Source of the DNA: WLWS01 sp047638675
GTDB taxonomy: Bacteria; Pseudomonadota; Gammaproteobacteria; Eutrophobiales; Eutrophobiaceae
Direction: 5' to 3'
Assembly (NCBI GenBank): GCA_047638675.1
Contig: JBLIML010000002.1
Location: forward strand, 1 to 64,000
DNA length: 64,000 nt
Positions 62,135-64,000 of the stretch are shown here, piece by piece; position 1 is the stretch's first letter, and each line of letters begins with the position of its first letter. The notes under the pieces were generated by a model that was not told the origin of the DNA, ran no database searches, and saw only the letters and a program-made list of their open reading frames with translations. Position numbers and translations under genes: made by a program.

Positions 62135-63472
62135 ATGCAGTCATTAACACCTCAAGAGATTGTTCACGAACTGGATAAACATATTATTGGTCAGGACGCG
62201 GCAAAACGAGCTGTTGCCATAGCCCTGCGTAATCGCTGGCGCCGTGCGCGCGTTGTCGAAGAATTGCGCAATGAAATCACGCCGAAGAACATTTTGATGA
62301 TTGGTCCTACTGGTGTCGGCAAAACGGAAATTGCTCGACGACTGGCGAAACTTGCAAATGCACCTTTCATAAAAGTCGAGGCAACGAAATTTACAGAAGT
62401 AGGATATGTAGGGCGTGACGTGGAATCAATAATTCGCGATCTCGCCGACGTGGCCGTCAAACAAACGCGAGAGGTGGAGCTGGAAAAAGTCCAACATCGG
62501 GCAGAAATGGCGGCCGAAGATCGTGTGCTGGATATTCTACTACCAAAAGCACGGACATTCGGAGATGCTCAGTTAGAAGAGCCCGAAGAGGCGAAAAATG
62601 GCACGCGGGAAAAGTTTCGTGAAAAGCTAAAATCGGGGGAGTTGGAAGACAGGGAAATTGAGGTTGAATTAAATATGCCAGCGATAGGTGTTGAAATTAT
62701 GGCGCCACCAGGCATGGAGGAAATGACCAGCCAATTACAAAACATGTTTCAAAATGTCTCGGGTGGAAAAAAACGTACGCGTAAACTTAAAGTCGGAGAA
62801 GCCCTAATTTTACTGACCGAGGAAGAAGCGGCCAAGTTGATTAATGAAGATGATATAAAGTTGCGCGCACTTGAAGCGCTTGAACAAAATGGCCTGGTAT
62901 TTCTTGATGAATTAGACAAGGTGTGTGGCAGGTCTGAAAGTACGGGGCCGGACGTGTCGCGCGAAGGTGTACAACGAGACTTATTGCCACTCGTAGAGGG
63001 TTGCACTGTATCAACGAAATACGGCATGGTAAAAACAGATCATATTCTTTTCATCGCCTCGGGTGCCTTTCATATGGCCAAACCTTCTGACCTGATCCCC
63101 GAGTTGCAAGGACGCTTGCCGATCAGAGTCGAGCTGAATGCACTGGGTGCGGAGGATTTCGTTCGCATATTGACAGAACCAGATGCTTCACTCACAGAAC
63201 AATACTCAGCGCTAATGCTGACAGAAAATATGACCCTGACATTCAGTGACGACGGTATAAGACGAATTGCTGAGATCGCCTGGCAAGTGAATGAAAGGAC
63301 TGAGAACATAGGTGCGAGAAGATTGCATACCGTGATGGAACGTTTGCTGGAAACGCTCTCTTTCGATGCCACCGAGAAAGCCGGTGAGACAATTAATATT
63401 GATGCTGTTTACGTTGATGAACATCTGAATGAATTGATGCAGGATGAAGATTTATCCAGATACATTTTGTAA
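62135..63472 (+). CDS. hslU: ATP-dependent protease ATPase subunit HslU
   Basis: The 445-residue AAA+ unfoldase has Walker A in MIGPTGVGKTEIARRLA, the pore loop GYVGRDVES, an inserted I-domain at about 110-230, Walker B VFLDELDKV, and a C-terminal sensor region ending EDLSRYIL, which docks into HslV. It unfolds substrates for the peptidase. Directly downstream of hslV. Confidence 0.97.
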   Translation: MQSLTPQEIVHELDKHIIGQDAAKRAVAIALRNRWRRARVVEELRNEITPKNILMIGPTGVGKTEIARRLAKLANAPFIKVEATKFTEVGYVGRDVESIIRDLADVAVKQTREVELEKVQHRAEMAAEDRVLDILLPKARTFGDAQLEEPEEAKNGTREKFREKLKSGELEDREIEVELNMPAIGVEIMAPPGMEEMTSQLQNMFQNVSGGKKRTRKLKVGEALILLTEEEAAKLINEDDIKLRALEALEQNGLVFLDELDKVCGRSESTGPDVSREGVQRDLLPLVEGCTVSTKYGMVKTDHILFIASGAFHMAKPSDLIPELQGRLPIRVELNALGAEDFVRILTEPDASLTEQYSALMLTENMTLTFSDDGIRRIAEIAWQVNERTENIGARRLHTVMERLLETLSFDATEKAGETINIDAVYVDEHLNELMQDEDLSRYIL

Positions 63473-63492
63473 GATATTGAACCCAACATACT

Positions 63493-63861
63493 ATGCCTGA
63501 TAAAAAACCAAGACCTGTTTCCATAAATCTGCTTACCAAATCTCGTCTGCTTAAAATTGAGTTTGATGATGATTCTATATTTGAATTGAGCTGCGAATTG
63601 TTACGTGTGTATTCTCCTTCGGCGGAGGTGCGTGGCCACGGGCCTGGGCAGGAAATACTGCAAATAGGCAAGGAAAACGTTGGCATTAAAGAAGTCGAAG
63701 CTGTGGGTAATTATGCCGTTAAACTGGTTTTTGACGATGGACATGACAGTGGTATTTACACATGGGATTTCCTGCATGATCTGGGTACTAAGCGGGAAGA
63801 ATATTGGCAAAGTTATTTACATGGACTAGCGCACGCGGGTCATGAGAGAAAACCGCAGTGA
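63493..63861 (+). CDS. DUF971 protein (gamma-butyrobetaine hydroxylase N-terminal-like)
   Basis: The 122-residue protein has the DUF971 pattern: LLKIEFDDDSIFELSCELLRVYSPSAEVRGHG, then VGIKEVEAVGNYAVKLVFDDGHDSGIYTWDFLHDLG. The domain is zinc-binding in related proteins and occurs as a stand-alone gene between hslU and ubiE in gammaproteobacteria. Function unknown. It overlaps the next start by 4 bases. Confidence 0.92.
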   Translation: MPDKKPRPVSINLLTKSRLLKIEFDDDSIFELSCELLRVYSPSAEVRGHGPGQEILQIGKENVGIKEVEAVGNYAVKLVFDDGHDSGIYTWDFLHDLGTKREEYWQSYLHGLAHAGHERKPQ

Positions 63862-64000
63862 TAGAACAGGATTCAGCCGATTCAGCCGATTCAGCCGATT
63901 TTGGCTTTGAGCGGGTAAGGCTACAGGAAAAGACGCGGCGAGTAGGAGAAGTTTTCAGTTCTGTAGCCTCCCGTTATGATCTGATGAATGATCTGATGTC
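63858..64000 (+). CDS. ubiE: Ubiquinone/menaquinone methyltransferase UbiE, N-terminal part (cut by window edge)
   Basis: GTG 63858 overlaps the DUF971 stop. The first 47 residues end FGFERVRLQEKTRRVGEVFSS then VASRYDLMNDLMS, the standard UbiE beginning (F-x-V-x-x-x-x-K...VA-x-YD-x-MND-x-MS). UbiE methylates demethylmenaquinone and 2-polyprenyl-6-methoxybenzoquinol. The extra N-terminal residues contain a triple Ser-Ala-Asp repeat. Confidence 0.93.
   Translation, partial: MIEQDSADSADSADFGFERVRLQEKTRRVGEVFSSVASRYDLMNDLM
63873..63899. repeat. 9-bp tandem repeat in the ubiE start
   Basis: Three perfect copies of TCAGCCGAT encode (Ser-Ala-Asp)3 in the N-terminal extension of UbiE, before the conserved part begins. 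In-frame length change by slippage would alter only this extension. Confidence 0.85.

Noticed and set aside
1..64000. tRNA, rRNA, CRISPR array, transposase, integrase or prophage
   Set aside because: None recognised in the gaps or in the coding frames by reading; gaps were too short or lacked cloverleaf features.

Overview
The window looks like chromosome of a gammaproteobacterium of moderate G+C. Gene orders typical of Gammaproteobacteria outside the enterics support this: purM (divergent from DUF2066)-perM-hda with arsC and wrbA nearby, ilvI-ilvH-ilvC-psd-pssA-(insert)-leuA, cysM-ydbH-ydbL, and dapF-DUF484-xerC with hslV-hslU-DUF971-ubiE. I see no rRNA, tRNA, CRISPR array, transposase or integrase gene. 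Species cannot be read from the sequence alone.

Layout. 1-2.3 kb: the 3' end of a type IV pilin gene, a strong terminator, and a GT-C type membrane protein that may glycosylate the pilin. 2.5-18.1 kb: a one-direction, A+T-rich surface-glycan cluster with glycosyltransferases, AsnB-like amidotransferase, methyltransferases, an MDR/Gfo fusion, and a set for an unusual deoxysugar (NDP-hexose 2,3-dehydratase, Gfo/Idh ketoreductase, WecE-like aminotransferase, sugar N-formyltransferase), ending in an AglD-like membrane protein. 18.2-31.2 kb: core genes (suhB, trmJ, purM, perM, hda, wrbA, arsC, yihY, acyP, proS), interrupted by a HigBA-type module whose toxin gene carries a one-base frameshift. 31.4-40.8 kb: branched-chain amino acid and phospholipid genes, including a Psd-like protein that lacks catalytic residues, a GT-C insert, and leuA preceded by a leucine-rich leader ORF with alternative hairpins. 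40.9-47.8 kb: rimI, cysM, a YdbH/YdbL envelope lipid pair, an exonuclease, rlmD and an L,D-transpeptidase-like protein.

47.8-52.7 kb is an accessory island. A RelE/ParE-type toxin-antitoxin pair and a GFA-family gene are each followed by a structure with the hallmarks of an integron attC site (one on each strand). Between them lie a LysR regulator and a divergently transcribed tautomerase and alpha/beta hydrolase. 52.8-55.1 kb: a secreted 11-residue-repeat protein, then an overlapping operon of ECF sigma factor, single-pass acidic membrane protein, small secreted protein and DUF3106 protein. 55.1-64 kb is again core: nagZ, TraB/GumN, MscS, dapF, DUF484, xerC, hslVU, DUF971 and the start of ubiE.

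The points most worth following up are the two attC-like cassettes, the frameshifted higB beside an intact antitoxin and palindromic operator, the leuA attenuator, the catalytically defective Psd homologue, the inferred 4-formamido-2,4,6-trideoxyhexose pathway, and the sigma/DUF3106 operon beside the repeat protein.
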